Shown here one piece after another: positions 46,501 to 54,931 of a stretch of DNA of 64,000 nucleotides; positions within the stretch are counted from its first letter, which is position 1; every line of letters starts with the position of its first letter. Source of the stretch: Alysiella filiformis (GTDB lineage: Bacteria; Pseudomonadota; Gammaproteobacteria; Burkholderiales; Neisseriaceae). The stretch is from the NCBI RefSeq assembly GCF_014054525.1, contig NZ_CP059564.1:630357-694356 (forward strand), in the 5' to 3' direction. The notes under the pieces are model-generated. The model was not told where the DNA came from. It ran no database searches and saw only the letters and a program-made list of their open reading frames with translations. The translations under genes and the position numbers were made by a program.

Positions 46501-49186
46501 TGTTAGGAATGTCTTTTTCAATTAAATTGAATCCCAAACCACTCCACAACGCACCGTCAATGTGTTTTGCCAAGACAAAGAAATCTTTAATCAAAACGGA
46601 ATCATCTTTGTTTTGAATCAATAAATCATTGTCTTGCTGTGTGGCGATAATGGTTTTACTGGGCTTACCATCTTTACCTAGGGCTGCCCATTTGCCTGTT
46701 GGGGTTTTAATGAACAGGCGTGGGTTGTCGCCACCATCAAAGATAATTTGACCGTTCATGTCGCTGTCAAAAACGGTGTCATTGCCTTTGATGTGGTAAA
46801 CGTCATGGTCTTTACCACCTTCCATGTAGTCATCACCTTTGCTGCTGGCAAAGGTGTCATGTCCATCTCCACCAAATAAATAGTCTTGTAAATCGCCACC
46901 TTCCAGCTTATCTGCATTGCTTGTTCCAAAACGAACATAATGTTTTGTAAATAAATTGCTATTTTCACCAGTAATGAGAAATTCTACGTCAGTAGCCTTA
47001 TCATTGTAATTCCAACTACCATTAATATTTTTAGGTGGGAGCATACCCAAAATAGCGGACAAATGCTCTTCTACATTAGTTGTTAGATGAACTGAATTAA
47101 ATAGGTCATCATAACTAACATTAGCATGACCAAAAGCATTTTTCCAAGCAAGCATATGAGCACGTTGCTGAATATAGGTTTCAGTCATTCCATTGTGGTT
47201 ATTTTCAGAGTTATAGAGCTTTAAGGTTTCATTATCGTAAGCAGTAATCGCATTGGGTATTTCGGCATGAGTAACGATAAAAGGGTTTAATTCTTTTAAA
47301 GCATAGCGGTAAGCCAATCCTTCATGGCTGTCTTGCTTTGCTGCTTGAATAACATCATCGGCTTTCATGGTTGCTAATGATGTAATCCGATATTTATCTG
47401 TATTGGTTTTCTTTTCACCGCCCACTATTTCAAACAGCGTTTGATGTAATTTTTCTCGCCCACCTATTTCATGCCAAGTATTTCCTGATAACAGTTTTTC
47501 ATCTAGTAAACCATCTTGTTCTTTATTAAGCACAATTTTAGACAATGCTTGGGTAATGGTTTCCAATGCCAAACCATCTGCTTTACCTTGTCCACCATCG
47601 CTTGTACCTGTTTTATTGGTAATAGCAGCCATAATTTCATCAAACTGTTCCGTTTTAAAATTTTTGTCTAAAATTGACATGGCGTGCTGAACAGATAATG
47701 AATCCACAATTAAAACAAGGCTATGGGTATCGCCAAAATCATTATTTGAATAATTTGGTGTTAGAAGTTGCAAATCAGCCAAATCTTTCAAATTTTCCGC
47801 CTGCTTACCCGTTTCTCTTGCCACTAATGAAAGATAATCTCCACGAACCAATGGTTGGTCTTCAATACTAACTAACACATCATTTTTACCATAGTGTACT
47901 TGCGACACAGCCACCATGCTGGGCTTGGTTTCTGCCCAAACATTATAGAAATTATCAATCTGACTTTGCTCTTGGGCTTTTCTAATCTCTCTTTTATCTA
48001 AAATCGCTGCATCATCAATAACATTGACAACACCGCCACCAAAAGATAATGCACTTGTATATTTATCTGCTGTCGCAGACACAGCAATTTGATAACTTAA
48101 TTGTAATGCATCAATATCAGATGCCTGAACTTTGTTGGGATTGCTACCATTGCCACTTGATAAATTAGATAATCTATTGTATTCATTTAATAATTCACTA
48201 ATTCTATTTACCGCTGAATGTAAATATTTCAAACCATTGTAAAATCCAACATTTTCAGCGTCAGACATATGGATATTTTTTGAACTAGTAAAATCAAGTA
48301 ATATTTCAAATAAGCTTTCTTTGAGTAATTTTGCATTTTGATGATAAAGTGCAATTCCTTTTTCATCATTAGAAGAGATGAGTGATTGAGATAATAGATT
48401 TTGTGCATTTTCATAGATGGATTTCAAAGAATACTCTTTGCGATTTCCAACATCATCAGAAATCAATACACTATGATTCAATAAATGCTCTCTACTATGG
48501 GATTCATTGTTTTTAATATTATTGAAATAAGTCATGGTTTCACGGAGCTTATCTTGAGTCATCTCAACATTGTCTTTGGCAAAACCAACACCTGCACCAT
48601 TAAAGGTGTAGGTGCTTTTAATTAAGTTTTCGTTACGATGCAAAATATTGAATGCAGTAGCCAAATGACCACCCAAACTGTAACCTGTTACATTCAGCTG
48701 ACCACCAGCCTCTTTAATTGCTTTTTGAACAACTTCAGATTGAACCCATTTTTCCATATCGGCAATCTGCCCAAAAGCCCAACCTTTTTCCTTGATTTCA
48801 AAAGTATTGGTAGCGCGATTATCACGCACAGCATCATCAATAAATTCGGTGCTGCGGAAGGAAATAACCAAATCGCCAACATTGATACCAGCATCGGCAT
48901 TGGCTTTTGTGGCGCGGAATAAAGTACCTGAAAAGCCCGTTCCCGTATTGGCAATATGGGAGACAATTTCCCATTTACCAGCAAATTCTTTGGCTTGAGT
49001 ATCTGTGAATCTGCTAGAGTGGTTGTTGCCTTGAGTTAAGAACTTTTTATATGTCTCATCAGAAAGTCCTTCTGATGAAAAAAATTCGCTTGGTTTTCCC
49101 AAACCATACAATGCTTCCGCAGCAATTTGAACATTTGCAAATTCCAATAAAGTAGCTGCATTTGGTTGATTAGTTGACGTTGTCAT
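43505..49186 (-). CDS. RTX lipase-type secreted protein
   Basis: A 1,893-residue protein, probably type-I secreted. The N-terminus (about 1-260) is a lipase-like alpha/beta hydrolase with the nucleophile S170 in VTGYSLGGHLATAF. A second region (about 740-1240) carries RTX calcium-binding repeats. Three cadherin-like modules (LFNDEEQGNLSYAV, SYADWFEDDKAF, LFKDEDKDDTLSY; about 1410-1690) follow, then a final RTX block (GGSGNDTLYGGNGNDTL) and C-terminal tail. AGGAG stands before the ATG, inside the end of the upstream gene, with which it overlaps 17 bp. It may be an extracellular lipase or an effector against other cells. Substrate unknown. Confidence 0.88.
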   Translation of the reverse strand: MTTSTNQPNAATLLEFANVQIAAEALYGLGKPSEFFSSEGLSDETYKKFLTQGNNHSSRFTDTQAKEFAGKWEIVSHIANTGTGFSGTLFRATKANADAGINVGDLVISFRSTEFIDDAVRDNRATNTFEIKEKGWAFGQIADMEKWVQSEVVQKAIKEAGGQLNVTGYSLGGHLATAFNILHRNENLIKSTYTFNGAGVGFAKDNVEMTQDKLRETMTYFNNIKNNESHSREHLLNHSVLISDDVGNRKEYSLKSIYENAQNLLSQSLISSNDEKGIALYHQNAKLLKESLFEILLDFTSSKNIHMSDAENVGFYNGLKYLHSAVNRISELLNEYNRLSNLSSGNGSNPNKVQASDIDALQLSYQIAVSATADKYTSALSFGGGVVNVIDDAAILDKREIRKAQEQSQIDNFYNVWAETKPSMVAVSQVHYGKNDVLVSIEDQPLVRGDYLSLVARETGKQAENLKDLADLQLLTPNYSNNDFGDTHSLVLIVDSLSVQHAMSILDKNFKTEQFDEIMAAITNKTGTSDGGQGKADGLALETITQALSKIVLNKEQDGLLDEKLLSGNTWHEIGGREKLHQTLFEIVGGEKKTNTDKYRITSLATMKADDVIQAAKQDSHEGLAYRYALKELNPFIVTHAEIPNAITAYDNETLKLYNSENNHNGMTETYIQQRAHMLAWKNAFGHANVSYDDLFNSVHLTTNVEEHLSAILGMLPPKNINGSWNYNDKATDVEFLITGENSNLFTKHYVRFGTSNADKLEGGDLQDYLFGGDGHDTFASSKGDDYMEGGKDHDVYHIKGNDTVFDSDMNGQIIFDGGDNPRLFIKTPTGKWAALGKDGKPSKTIIATQQDNDLLIQNKDDSVLIKDFFVLAKHIDGALWSGLGFNLIEKDIPNTYASEENTINSFQIRADSHVNVAIMGNERSDTVMPFTGNSVVVDAGEGKDILYGNGKGNNILLGGKDNDLLHGANYGIRNKEKDVLADVIVGGEGHDLIDGMGGKDIIHTGEIDEYLDKTSSNQKGDWAVGHLGNDDIYGSRGHDFLQGGSGIDTIYGGAGNDVILGDGDVLFETKWDYQGAISSSSVVTLMPNTVPVVSPTLTGLVPPIGTGVTPTITEIAGSKRGVLHEISGSGVDSTSNMERIRLPNDEMYQWEIKINKDVGDYELVHKLVRSNTHLVAENGQKDYLHGGSGDDLIIGQTGDDELFGDDGDDILWGDDNRDKSITGNDILNGGNGNDTLYGGKGNDTLAGGTGKNHLYGGEGFDVYRIVSHETQQNIINDSDNTGAIQVDGIILGNLSWKLDTKTQMWSANGTDIKLKQNGDSPLQIFNQKGQEIAIVEHFENGALGIELANSTNNPPADKPSDNPANNTPTNNPIDNTPTPPVVNQAPNIAEPIHAQNAIANQAFEQNLGSDLFNDEEQGNLSYAVTLADGSPLPTWLRFDAQTMQLSGKPTQDDVGTLNLKITATDNEGLSNHQIWSFQVEPQPNEAPTLKTSPLTTSTVEENSQMQFSYADWFEDDKAFSKLNFNLAMADGSALPTWLKEQNGGVVVNPDFESAGTYRLNLTATDEEGLSATLNWQLDVNDVNRAPTVSGSLKPFILNQGQIWQAKLPTSHLFKDEDKDDTLSYRVEMANGAALPNWITFDANTQTLSVKPTESGNIGLKLIASDSHNESAFTSFNLQINPNSSQTTPTPTKPTPQVGINKAGGWGDDTLTGTALNDVLDGGSGNDTLYGGNGNDTLKGGFGHDTLSGGNGNDVLDGGFGDDVLIGGKGNDKLNGGMGNDTYIFNLGDGQDTIQDSLGHDTLKINGLRLSDVLFMQDGRNLIMDSKISDDRVTIEDYFFYPKHIANFMKPTILPEPSSNKIDVFQFEGGESLSYEQVNRLVQQFDQLNYNPY

Positions 49187-50138
49187 TTTTACGCTCCTGA
49201 ATTTGACGTGGTTTTAACACTTTATCTACAAAAAAACGGGCTTGAATTAAACTATTTTGGTAATCTTCATACGGACAATAGACTGCATTCTCCCAAGGCT
49301 TTCGACCATAATTGGGTCCTCCTTGTTTGGGGTCAAATGAATAAATGGTTTTTTCAGCCAAAATGGTGTTATCCCATGTATCAATAATAGAAAAATGCAC
49401 ACCTGCAACCCAATGTTTCCTGTATTCTGGATGATTATGTGTTTCAAATTTAACCGCATATCTGACTGGTTTTTTGATTTCTTCAATATTGAAATCAACA
49501 CGAGATGGCATTTGTTTGACTGTATATCGGTAATATTTATTATCTTGTAATACATCTATAAACTGATAGCCATTTTGAAAAACATAATCTGCTGGATTGG
49601 CGTTAAAGGGAATATGCACTGTTAAGTCTTGTTCTGTGGGTTGGCTGATTTTAATCCTTTTTTTTCTTAAAAAATCGTGTATGTATCCTTCTTTTGGGAA
49701 CTCTTTCATTAAGGCGGCATATTCCCAATTTGGATTTGACCAATCGGAATGAGTGCTTTCAGGAACGATGTTTAAGAGTAAGATGCCTTCCACATTCTCC
49801 ACCGTGCGATAAATCTTTTCGCCTGCTTTTTCGCATTGCTGTTTGAATACCGCTTCGGCTGTTTGGTATTTGCGTTGCCATTCTTCGGCTGCTTGACGCT
49901 CTGCTTTGCTTGGACCCAATGCCATCATCAGCAGCATGGGGATAATTCGCACAAACAGCACAATAATCCCTGCGCTTGTGCCAATCGCATTCAATATTTT
50001 GCGACTTTGGCTTTTGCCTTTTTTAAATACCATCGGCACCAATATTGCCAACATCAGCAACATGGTTCCCCAATAGACCCATGTGAATAGGGTAAAAACG
50101 CCTTCTAAAAATTGTTGTAAATCGTATGTGGTAAACAT
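49170..50138 (-). CDS. Inner-membrane protein, probable immunity partner of the RTX lipase
   Basis: A 322-residue protein with two N-terminal membrane segments (about 12-38 and 48-75) and a soluble domain facing, presumably, the periplasm. The region VFKQQCEKAGEKIYRTVENVEGILLL resembles membrane immunity proteins of lipase effectors as I recall them; no firm family name can be given. Its last 17 bp overlap the lipase start in another frame, which implies translational coupling and a joint role. A short conserved coding repeat ends 16 bp upstream of its ATG. Confidence 0.6.
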   Translation of the reverse strand: MFTTYDLQQFLEGVFTLFTWVYWGTMLLMLAILVPMVFKKGKSQSRKILNAIGTSAGIIVLFVRIIPMLLMMALGPSKAERQAAEEWQRKYQTAEAVFKQQCEKAGEKIYRTVENVEGILLLNIVPESTHSDWSNPNWEYAALMKEFPKEGYIHDFLRKKRIKISQPTEQDLTVHIPFNANPADYVFQNGYQFIDVLQDNKYYRYTVKQMPSRVDFNIEEIKKPVRYAVKFETHNHPEYRKHWVAGVHFSIIDTWDNTILAEKTIYSFDPKQGGPNYGRKPWENAVYCPYEDYQNSLIQARFFVDKVLKPRQIQERKNDNVN

Positions 50139-50154
50139 TGTGGTAATCGCTTAT

Positions 50155-50220
50155 TTAACTTTTTGAAATTAAATTTAAAAACTCATCTTGTGAAATTAAA
50201 CCTGCTTTCCACATTGCCAT
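50155..50220 (-). other. Conserved mini-ORF repeat, copy 1
   Basis: Encodes MAMWKAGLISQDEFLNLIS plus KS and a stop. A stop codon precedes the ATG and no ribosome site is visible. It ends 16 bp before the immunity-like gene. Copies 2-4 precede three small membrane-protein genes. Synonymous changes between copies show it was or is under coding selection. It may be the 3' stub of lost effector genes. Confidence 0.55.
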
Positions 50221-50388
50221 TCATTTTTCGGTTAGCGATGGGTTAGCTACTCTATTTGAATCATTCTGTGTTGTCAAATCAATTTTGTGGTTGGTCATTG
50301 ATTTGTGAATTTGGGTGCGTTTTTTCACAAAATTCAAGATTGATTAAAAATATGAAACACGCCATTATCATTCATGAGTTTTTCTTTG

Positions 50389-50429
50389 AAAAAAGATGTC
50401 GGCTCGGAGAGCTGACCTACGTTTGCTGA
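50389..50429. repeat. Family D palindromic repeat
   Basis: AAAAGATGTCGGCTCGGAGA runs into GCTGACCTACGTTTGC; the arms TCGGCTC and GAGCTGA pair. A nearly identical copy is at 54103-54139. It lies upstream of the znuD promoter in the 361-bp gap from 50139 to 50499, which otherwise holds mini-ORF copy 1 and AT-rich sequence. Confidence 0.55.
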
Positions 50430-50440
50430 AACCGCCACCG

Positions 50441-50478
50441 TTCACGATTTTGTAAGATATGTTATAATGTAACATTTC
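50441..50478 (+). promoter_or_regulatory. znuD promoter overlapped by a Zur box
   Basis: A -10 box TATAAT (50463-50468) with a fair -35 TTCACG (50441-50446) at 16 bp. The dyad ATGTTATAATGTAACAT (50459-50475) covers the -10 and fits the Zur operator pattern TGTTAT-N3-ATAACA as known from zinc-regulated genes. Zinc-loaded Zur would block transcription. Confidence 0.8.
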
Positions 50479-50499
50479 AAGTCAAAAATGGAGCAAACC

Positions 50500-52875
50500 A
50501 TGTTTCAACACAAAACCACAGCATTGGCTGTTTGTTTGGCATTTGCTGCGCCCCATGTTTGGGCAGAACCCTTTACCGATGCCGACCACCCCGAATCCCA
50601 CGAAACCACCGCACAAGAACTCGCGCCCGTGTTTGTGAAAGGCAAACGCATTCGCGCCGAAGGCAGCCTGTTGGATTCGCGCAAAAGCCGCCATGTCAGC
50701 GATAAAATCATTGACGGTAAAACATTAAAACAGCGTGGCGCAAACATTGGCGATGCCTTGTCGCACGAATTGGGCATTCATGCCAGTCAATTTGGCGGTG
50801 GGGCGAGTGCGCCGATTATTCGCGGTCAGGAAGGCAAACGCATCAAAATTTTGCACAATAATGGCGAAACGCTGGATATGTCTGCCATGTCGCCCGACCA
50901 CGCGGTTACGGTAGACAGCGTGTTGGCTAAGCAAGTAGAAGTGTTGCGTGGCGCAAACACCTTGTTGTACAGCTCGGGCAATTCGGCTGGGGTGGTCAAT
51001 GTGGTGGACAACAAAATCCCCACACAGCAGCCTGAAAATGAAACCAAACGCGAAGTGGAACTTGGCTCACGTTTCAATTTGGCAGACAAGGAACGCCTGT
51101 TCACAGGTTCCATCACACAAGGGGTGGGGCGCAATTTTGCCGTTCACGCCGAAGGTTTGTATCGCAAATCGGACGATTACCGCACACCCAGCTACACCTT
51201 ACAGCAAAAATCACATCGCAAATTGGACAACAGCTTTGCCAATTCGCACAGTGGCAGCGTGGGCGCATCTTGGGTGGGCGACAAAGGCTATTTGGGATTG
51301 GCATACAGCCAGCGCAAAGACCGCTACGGGCTGCCTGCACACAGCCATTTGTACGACAATGCCTACATCGACATCATTCGTTTGAGCGTGATTAACTTCC
51401 AAAAACCTTATTTGCGCCATTATCCCTTTTTGCATGAAAATCTGGACGTGGATTACGACAACCCAGGTATCACATTCCGCCACAATCCCAAAGGCAATGG
51501 ACACATTCACACCGCACGCGAAGAAGACCACCGCGATTCCGACCACCCCATGATTGCCATGAAAAACCACCGTTGGGATTTGCGTGGCGAATGGCGGCAG
51601 CCTGTAAACGGCATAGACAAAATCCGCCTACACGCCACCCACGTCAAATATCGCCACGATGAACAAACAGGCAGCAATGTGGACAGCGAATTTCGCAACA
51701 AAGGACACAATATCCGCCTAGAATTGACACACAGCCCCTTATTAAATGGACGATTGCAAGGCGCAATCGGCTTTCAGCACCTGCACCAAGACAACCGCGC
51801 CAGCAACAAACACGCCTTGGATTTCAAAAAACAACATTTATTGCAAGACAATTTCGTTACCCAAAACAGCTTTTTTGCCATAGAACAACTGTCGGGCAAA
51901 AAATGGCAATGGCAACTCGGCACACGCATAGAACACCAAAAAATTGCCATGAAATTCAACAACCACATCAAATGGAAAGACGAAGACATTCAACCCAAAG
52001 ACGCACATTTAAAACAGCCACACAAAGGCACCGCACGTTCGTATGTGAGCGCATTCAATTATTTGCCGCACCCCAAGCACAAATTCAGCCTGATTGTGTC
52101 GCACCAAGAAAGAATGCCCAACAATCAAGAGCTTTACGCCCACGGCAAACATTTGGCAACCAACTCCTTTGATTCAGGCAACAAAACCCTGAAAAAAGAA
52201 CAAGCCAATAATGCCGAATTGGCATGGGCATTTACAGGCGACAAATGGGATTGGAAAATCAGCACCTACACCAACCATTTCAAAAACCACATTTATGCCG
52301 AAACGCTCAATAACGGTCGCGGGCCCCGCTCCTTAAACAGCAAATACCCCTTGCACGTCAATCGCTACAATCAAGCCAAAGCGCATTTTTACGGTGCAGA
52401 AGCCGAATTGAATTACCAAATCACGCCCGATTACCGCGTGGGCGTGTTTGGCGACATGGTACGCGGCAAGTTGAAAAATCGCCCATCATTGCCCAAAGGC
52501 TTTTATTTTTGGGGACCACAACGCGGACAACCCACAGGCTGGGTAGAACAAGCCAATATTGACGCACCGCGTGTGCCAGCAGCACGTTTGGGTGTGCGCG
52601 TGAATGCCGATTTCACAGCCAATTTGAAAGGCGATTTGACGCTGTATCGCGTATTCAAACAAAATCACATCAGCAAATTGGAACAAGCCACCGCAGGACA
52701 CAATATGCTCAACGCAGGTTTAGAATACACAGGCAAATGGGGCGACAGAGATTACAGCACCTTTGTTCGCGCCAGCAATTTGTTGAACGCCAAAGCCTAT
52801 AATCATGCTTCGCATTTATCGTATTTACCGCAAATGGGACGCAGCGTGAGTGTGGGTGCAAATGTGAAGTTTTGA
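50500..52875 (+). CDS. znuD: TonB-dependent zinc receptor ZnuD
   Basis: Outer-membrane receptor that imports zinc (and possibly haem) with TonB energy. The 791-residue protein has a signal peptide ending VWA, a plug domain with SDKIIDGKTLKQRGANIGDAL and FGGGASAPIIRGQEGKRIKILHNNGE, and a 22-strand barrel ending in VKF. Many segments match meningococcal ZnuD (YGLPAHSH, SHQERMPNNQELYAHGKH, RVPAARLG). His-rich loops (HTAREEDHRDSDH) fit metal capture. ATG 50500 has GGAG six bases before it; the ATG at 50488 has none. It lies between immunity-like genes and splits that array. Confidence 0.95.
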   Translation: MFQHKTTALAVCLAFAAPHVWAEPFTDADHPESHETTAQELAPVFVKGKRIRAEGSLLDSRKSRHVSDKIIDGKTLKQRGANIGDALSHELGIHASQFGGGASAPIIRGQEGKRIKILHNNGETLDMSAMSPDHAVTVDSVLAKQVEVLRGANTLLYSSGNSAGVVNVVDNKIPTQQPENETKREVELGSRFNLADKERLFTGSITQGVGRNFAVHAEGLYRKSDDYRTPSYTLQQKSHRKLDNSFANSHSGSVGASWVGDKGYLGLAYSQRKDRYGLPAHSHLYDNAYIDIIRLSVINFQKPYLRHYPFLHENLDVDYDNPGITFRHNPKGNGHIHTAREEDHRDSDHPMIAMKNHRWDLRGEWRQPVNGIDKIRLHATHVKYRHDEQTGSNVDSEFRNKGHNIRLELTHSPLLNGRLQGAIGFQHLHQDNRASNKHALDFKKQHLLQDNFVTQNSFFAIEQLSGKKWQWQLGTRIEHQKIAMKFNNHIKWKDEDIQPKDAHLKQPHKGTARSYVSAFNYLPHPKHKFSLIVSHQERMPNNQELYAHGKHLATNSFDSGNKTLKKEQANNAELAWAFTGDKWDWKISTYTNHFKNHIYAETLNNGRGPRSLNSKYPLHVNRYNQAKAHFYGAEAELNYQITPDYRVGVFGDMVRGKLKNRPSLPKGFYFWGPQRGQPTGWVEQANIDAPRVPAARLGVRVNADFTANLKGDLTLYRVFKQNHISKLEQATAGHNMLNAGLEYTGKWGDRDYSTFVRASNLLNAKAYNHASHLSYLPQMGRSVSVGANVKF

Positions 52876-52885
52876 TTGAAAGGGA

Positions 52886-52985
52886 AATGTGGCGTTGCGC
52901 CGCCACACCCACGCTTTGGGGCGGTGGCGCACCACGCAAACCGCCCCATTTAAATTGTTGGGGGCTGAATCGCATTTCAGGCAGC
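52886..52985. repeat. Family B repeat after znuD
   Basis: Copy beginning GTGGCGTTGCGCCGCCACAC and running through CCGCCCCATTTAAATTGTTG to an intact uptake sequence. It matches the copy at 43319 nearly base for base over about 75 bp. The stem GCGTTGCGCCGCC-type palindromes may act as a terminator for znuD. Confidence 0.65.
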
Positions 52986-53069
52986 CTGAAAATGATGGCT
53001 TAATGATTGGGCATATTGAAATTGTTTGGGTGCAAGCAGCAGCCCTACGCTTGCTTAAAGAATTTAAAG

Positions 53070-53477
53070 TTATTGGATATAATCATATAAAAATATTTTT
53101 CTAAAACCAAATATGTTGTATACTTCGATATATCTAACAGTTTTGCATTTGTTTGGTTCTACAGTAAGAAAATCTTTATATCCTGTTCCTAATGGAAACT
53201 TAAGCCATTCTTTTCTTTTAATCAGAAAAGCTCTATGTTGTGAAGGTAAAATATCTAAATCTGAATAGTATTTACCTTCAATTTCAATAATTGTTTCATC
53301 AATATTTTTCCCTTTTTTTGTCTCAACTATATAAGCACAAGCGGTTTTAAATTGACCTTTTTCTGCTTTTGTTATTGCAATGTAAGGAAAAATTGTGTTT
53401 GTACATAAAAATGATAAAAATATACACAAAACACCAAAAATAAACAGGTTATCTGTTAGTTTTTTTATAAGTATCAT
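53070..53477 (-). CDS. Small membrane-anchored protein A of the array
   Basis: A 135-residue protein with one membrane helix (LFIFGVLCIFLSFLCTNTIF, residues 11-30) and a soluble tail. The pattern FPYIAITK then, later, CKTVRYIEVYNIFGFRKIFLYDYI recurs in the next gene, and the IAIYK motif in the third. I do not recognise a family. Placement after a conserved mini-ORF and likeness in layout to membrane immunity proteins suggest an immunity or orphan-immunity role, as inference only. AT-rich, without uptake sequences. Confidence 0.6.
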   Translation of the reverse strand: MILIKKLTDNLFIFGVLCIFLSFLCTNTIFPYIAITKAEKGQFKTACAYIVETKKGKNIDETIIEIEGKYYSDLDILPSQHRAFLIKRKEWLKFPLGTGYKDFLTVEPNKCKTVRYIEVYNIFGFRKIFLYDYIQ

Positions 53478-53486
53478 AATTTAATC

Positions 53487-53552
53487 TTAATTTTTGGAAA
53501 TTAAATTTAAAAATTCATCTTGTGAAATCAAACCCGCTTTCCACATTGCCAT
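53487..53552 (-). other. Conserved mini-ORF repeat, copy 2
   Basis: Encodes the same 19 residues MAMWKAGLISQDEFLNLIS followed by KN-stop, with synonymous changes at Ala, Leu, Glu and Ser codons relative to copy 1. It ends nine bases before the start of small protein A and begins 14 bases after the repaired stop of small protein B. Confidence 0.55.
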
Positions 53553-53566
53553 TTTTATTCACGAAT

Positions 53567-53988
53567 TTAATCCTCAATGTATTGATATAAATAAAATCTT
53601 CTGTAAAAGCCAAGATTGACCACTTCAATATAGGAAACCAAATAACAATCTTTTTTATTTTCTTTTATGTCTTGAATTAATTTTTTCCATTGATATCAAT
53701 AGGGAATTGATGTTTTATTGTCAAAGTAGTTGCTGTATATATTCTAACTTCTCTATCATAATATGATTTGTTATCAATAATCCAATAGTTTTGAAAATGT
53801 CTTGAATTAGGCTTTTTATAATCCTGTACACAAGCTACTTTTAAGGTAGGATTTGACCTTGATACCTTATAAATGGCTATTTTAGGAAAAATATAATCAT
53901 CTAATATAATTAAAAATAATGTAAAGAATGTAACCATGATTGATAATAGTGTATATATCCTATCTGATTTTGAATTATCTTTTTCCAT
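53567..53988 (-). pseudogene. Small membrane-anchored protein B, frameshifted
   Basis: The open frame gives 103 residues (membrane helix at about 12-34, then FPKIAIYK) and stops at 53677. Past the stop, another frame continues with KLIQDIKENKKDCYLVSYIEVVNLGFYRRFYLYQYIED, which matches the tail of protein A. Adding one A to the run of six A after GG (minus strand, about 53681-53688) would join the frames and give about 140 residues ending at 53567. This is a homopolymer slip, phase variation or sequencing error. Confidence 0.65.
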
Positions 53989-54016
53989 GATTAATTGAAT
54001 CTTCCTATTGTTTAAT

Positions 54017-54082
54017 TTAACTTTTTGAAATTAAATTTAAAAATTCATCTTGTGAAATCTAACCTGCTTTCCACCTTGCCAT
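54017..54082 (-). other. Conserved mini-ORF repeat, copy 3 (degenerate)
   Basis: The same sequence with a nonsense change: MARWKAG then TAG. The rest of the coding sequence is kept at DNA level. It lies 28 bp before the start of small protein B, so this copy can no longer make the peptide. Confidence 0.5.
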
Positions 54083-54102
54083 TCATTTTTTGGTTTTTTA
54101 TA

Positions 54103-54139
54103 AAAAGATGTCGGCTCGGAGAGCCGACCTACGCTTGCT
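54103..54139. repeat. Family D palindromic repeat
   Basis: AAAGATGTCGGCTCGGAGAG then CCGACCTACGCTTGC. The arms GTCGGCTC and GAGCCGAC are perfect inverses. It sits between small proteins C and B and may terminate transcription. Confidence 0.55.
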
Positions 54140-54195
54140 AGATGATTGTTTTGCATTAATCATAATATCAATCCTTATTTGGCTTGGTTATAAAG

Positions 54196-54663
54196 TCATG
54201 TAAAAAAAACTTGGGTTGGAAAAATATTTCCCATTTTTATTTGAATAAATTGAACTTTATTACAGAACCCATATTGATTATTAATATTTAAGTTTCCAAA
54301 GTAGTATTTATCATAAGCAGGTGTTTGCCTAATTATTACATTATCAAGTATTTGTTTTTTTAAAATTTTACCATTTTCTTTTGATGATATGTAATACATT
54401 CTTCTGCCCTTCAAATCATATTCATTACTACTAGATAGGCAACCAAGTTCAATATCTTGCTGGTTACGGCTTTTATAAATTGCAATGTATTTTGGAATAC
54501 CAATATCTAAAAATATATAAATAATTATTACAAGTGATAATAAAATAGGTATGAATAATAGGTAATTTAAAAAAGAAATAATTTGGTTATTTGAGTGTTC
54601 ATTTACTATTTTAATTTCACCGTTTTGCAGTGGAATGATTTTAGTTGTGTCTTGTGTTTTCAT
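54196..54663 (-). CDS. Small membrane-anchored protein C of the array
   Basis: A 155-residue protein with a 35-residue N-terminal cytoplasmic stretch, one strong membrane segment (FLNYLLFIPILLSLVIIIYI, about 31-50) and a tail starting IPKYIAIYKSRNQQDIELGC. The IAIYK motif and a following cysteine link it to proteins A and B, though the rest differs. Function unknown; orphan immunity is a guess from context. AT-rich and free of uptake sequences, as if acquired. Confidence 0.6.
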   Translation of the reverse strand: MKTQDTTKIIPLQNGEIKIVNEHSNNQIISFLNYLLFIPILLSLVIIIYIFLDIGIPKYIAIYKSRNQQDIELGCLSSSNEYDLKGRRMYYISSKENGKILKKQILDNVIIRQTPAYDKYYFGNLNINNQYGFCNKVQFIQIKMGNIFPTQVFFT

Positions 54664-54686
54664 ACTTAATTAGCCATTTTACCTTT

Positions 54687-54740
54687 TTAAATCAAATTTA
54701 AAAATTCATCTTGTGAAATCAAACCTTTCCACATTGCCAT
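54687..54740 (-). other. Conserved mini-ORF repeat, copy 4
   Basis: Encodes MAMWKGLISQDEFLNLI-stop. One codon is missing relative to copy 1, an in-frame 3-bp loss, and the last two residues are cut by TAA. It ends 23 bp before small protein C. Confidence 0.55.
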
Positions 54741-54798
54741 TCATTTTTATGCCTGTCCTTTCCACGATTGGTAAATCAAATACAAAATGGGATACGAT

Positions 54799-54875
54799 AG
54801 GGTGCAACAAGTTGTACCCTACACTTGTTCTATCAATTAAGCAAGCGTAGGTCGGCTCTCCGAGCTGGCATCTTT
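54799..54875. repeat. Two small palindromic repeats
   Basis: AGGGTGCAACAAGTTGTACC with final CT (54799-54820) is self-complementary and recurs near 58155 and 63815. A family D copy with GCGTAGGTCGGCTCTCCGAG follows at 54843. Together they fill much of the gap between protein C and the LysR gene. Confidence 0.5.
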
Positions 54876-54931
54876 CATCTTTTTTTCAGAGAAAATCACA
54901 TGAAATGATAAGGTTTGGCAAACGTTCCCCG

